This document shows, piece by piece, positions 63,910 to 64,000 of a DNA stretch of 64,000 bases. The notes under the pieces were generated by a model, which saw only the letters and a list, made by a program, of their open reading frames with translations, was not told the DNA's origin and searched no databases. Source of the stretch: Microvirga pakistanensis. Its GTDB lineage: Bacteria; Pseudomonadota; Alphaproteobacteria; Rhizobiales; Beijerinckiaceae. Every line of letters starts with the position of its first letter. Within the stretch, counting starts at the first letter, position 1. Made by a program: the position numbers and the translations under genes. The stretch spans positions 248,001 through 312,000 of the forward strand of contig NZ_SPJX01000469.1 of NCBI RefSeq assembly GCF_004458765.1, in the 5' to 3' direction.

Positions 63910-64000
63910 CGATCTGTCCTCGAGCGGAATCGGATTGGTCCGGTATAGGTTCTAGCGGTTGGTATTGGAATTCGTCTTCTGGGCCGGTCTCTGCGGCGTG

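Overview
The window is high-GC, densely coded chromosomal DNA from an alphaproteobacterium of the order Rhizobiales. It is most likely a member of the Methylobacteriaceae, such as Microvirga or a relative. This placement is inferred from gene content: an ETC complex I (NDUFS4-like) subunit gene beside tRNAs, IalB, DUF6894 and DUF1127 small proteins, a double cold-shock-domain protein, the run alaC-like/hom/glpX/recJ, and two-part palindromic intergenic repeats of a type common in Rhizobiales. No species-level marker such as rRNA is present.

Layout. Positions 1-3070 (minus) carry a nucleoside-type ABC importer, with the second permease cut by the window edge. Positions 3.2-9.6 kb hold a UbiH-type monooxygenase, an AEC carrier, hspQ, ialB, an orphan YejA-like binding protein and a degenerate receiver protein. 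Positions 9.5-20 kb are housekeeping: a beta-lactamase-fold hydrolase coupled to mfd, sdhE, recG, glmS and glmU. Positions 20-27 kb hold opgG-opgH for osmoregulated periplasmic glucan, a LysR regulator with a palindromic T-N11-A operator, a DUF1127 protein and a Na/Pi symporter. An unlabelled gap at 27.07-27.54 kb is a frameshifted, internally deleted acetyl-CoA hydrolase/succinyl-CoA:acetate CoA-transferase pseudogene.

Positions 27.7-41.6 kb are more accessory. They include a small HhH protein, an RTX protein with an embedded CBM2-like domain, a three-gene PAS kinase/Rcp1-type regulator/receiver-kinase operon, a PGM1-type ATP-grasp peptide ligase, purT, a DMT exporter and an RTX serralysin-type metalloprotease. 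No type I secretion genes for the two RTX proteins lie in the window. Positions 41.63-45.15 kb are a decayed integrative element. It is bounded by a 44-nt direct repeat of the 3' part of tRNA-Arg(TCT) and contains the C-terminal remnant of a tyrosine integrase, a broken WGR-domain fragment, a coiled-coil protein and a YqhA-like membrane protein.

Positions 45.1-54.4 kb mix core genes (tRNA-Arg, tRNA-Pro, complex I subunit, DUF192, cold-shock protein, sirtuin, DUF1624 acyltransferase, DgoA-type aldolase) with small exported proteins, an orphan acyl-carrier-like protein and a poorly coding 1.2-kb stretch. Positions 54.5-57.8 kb are a MacA/ATPase/MacB-type export operon, next to a gene for a Gly/Asn-rich exported protein. 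Positions 58-64 kb hold tRNA-Glu, recJ, glpX, hom and an AlaC-like aminotransferase, all on the minus strand.

The observations I rate highest are the tRNA-bounded island relic, the stand-alone PGM1-type ligase, the CBM2-in-RTX protein, the CoA-transferase pseudogene, the orphan ACP-like protein and the possible pairing of the exported Gly/Asn-rich protein with the MacAB-type exporter. All calls come from reading the sequence; no database search was run.
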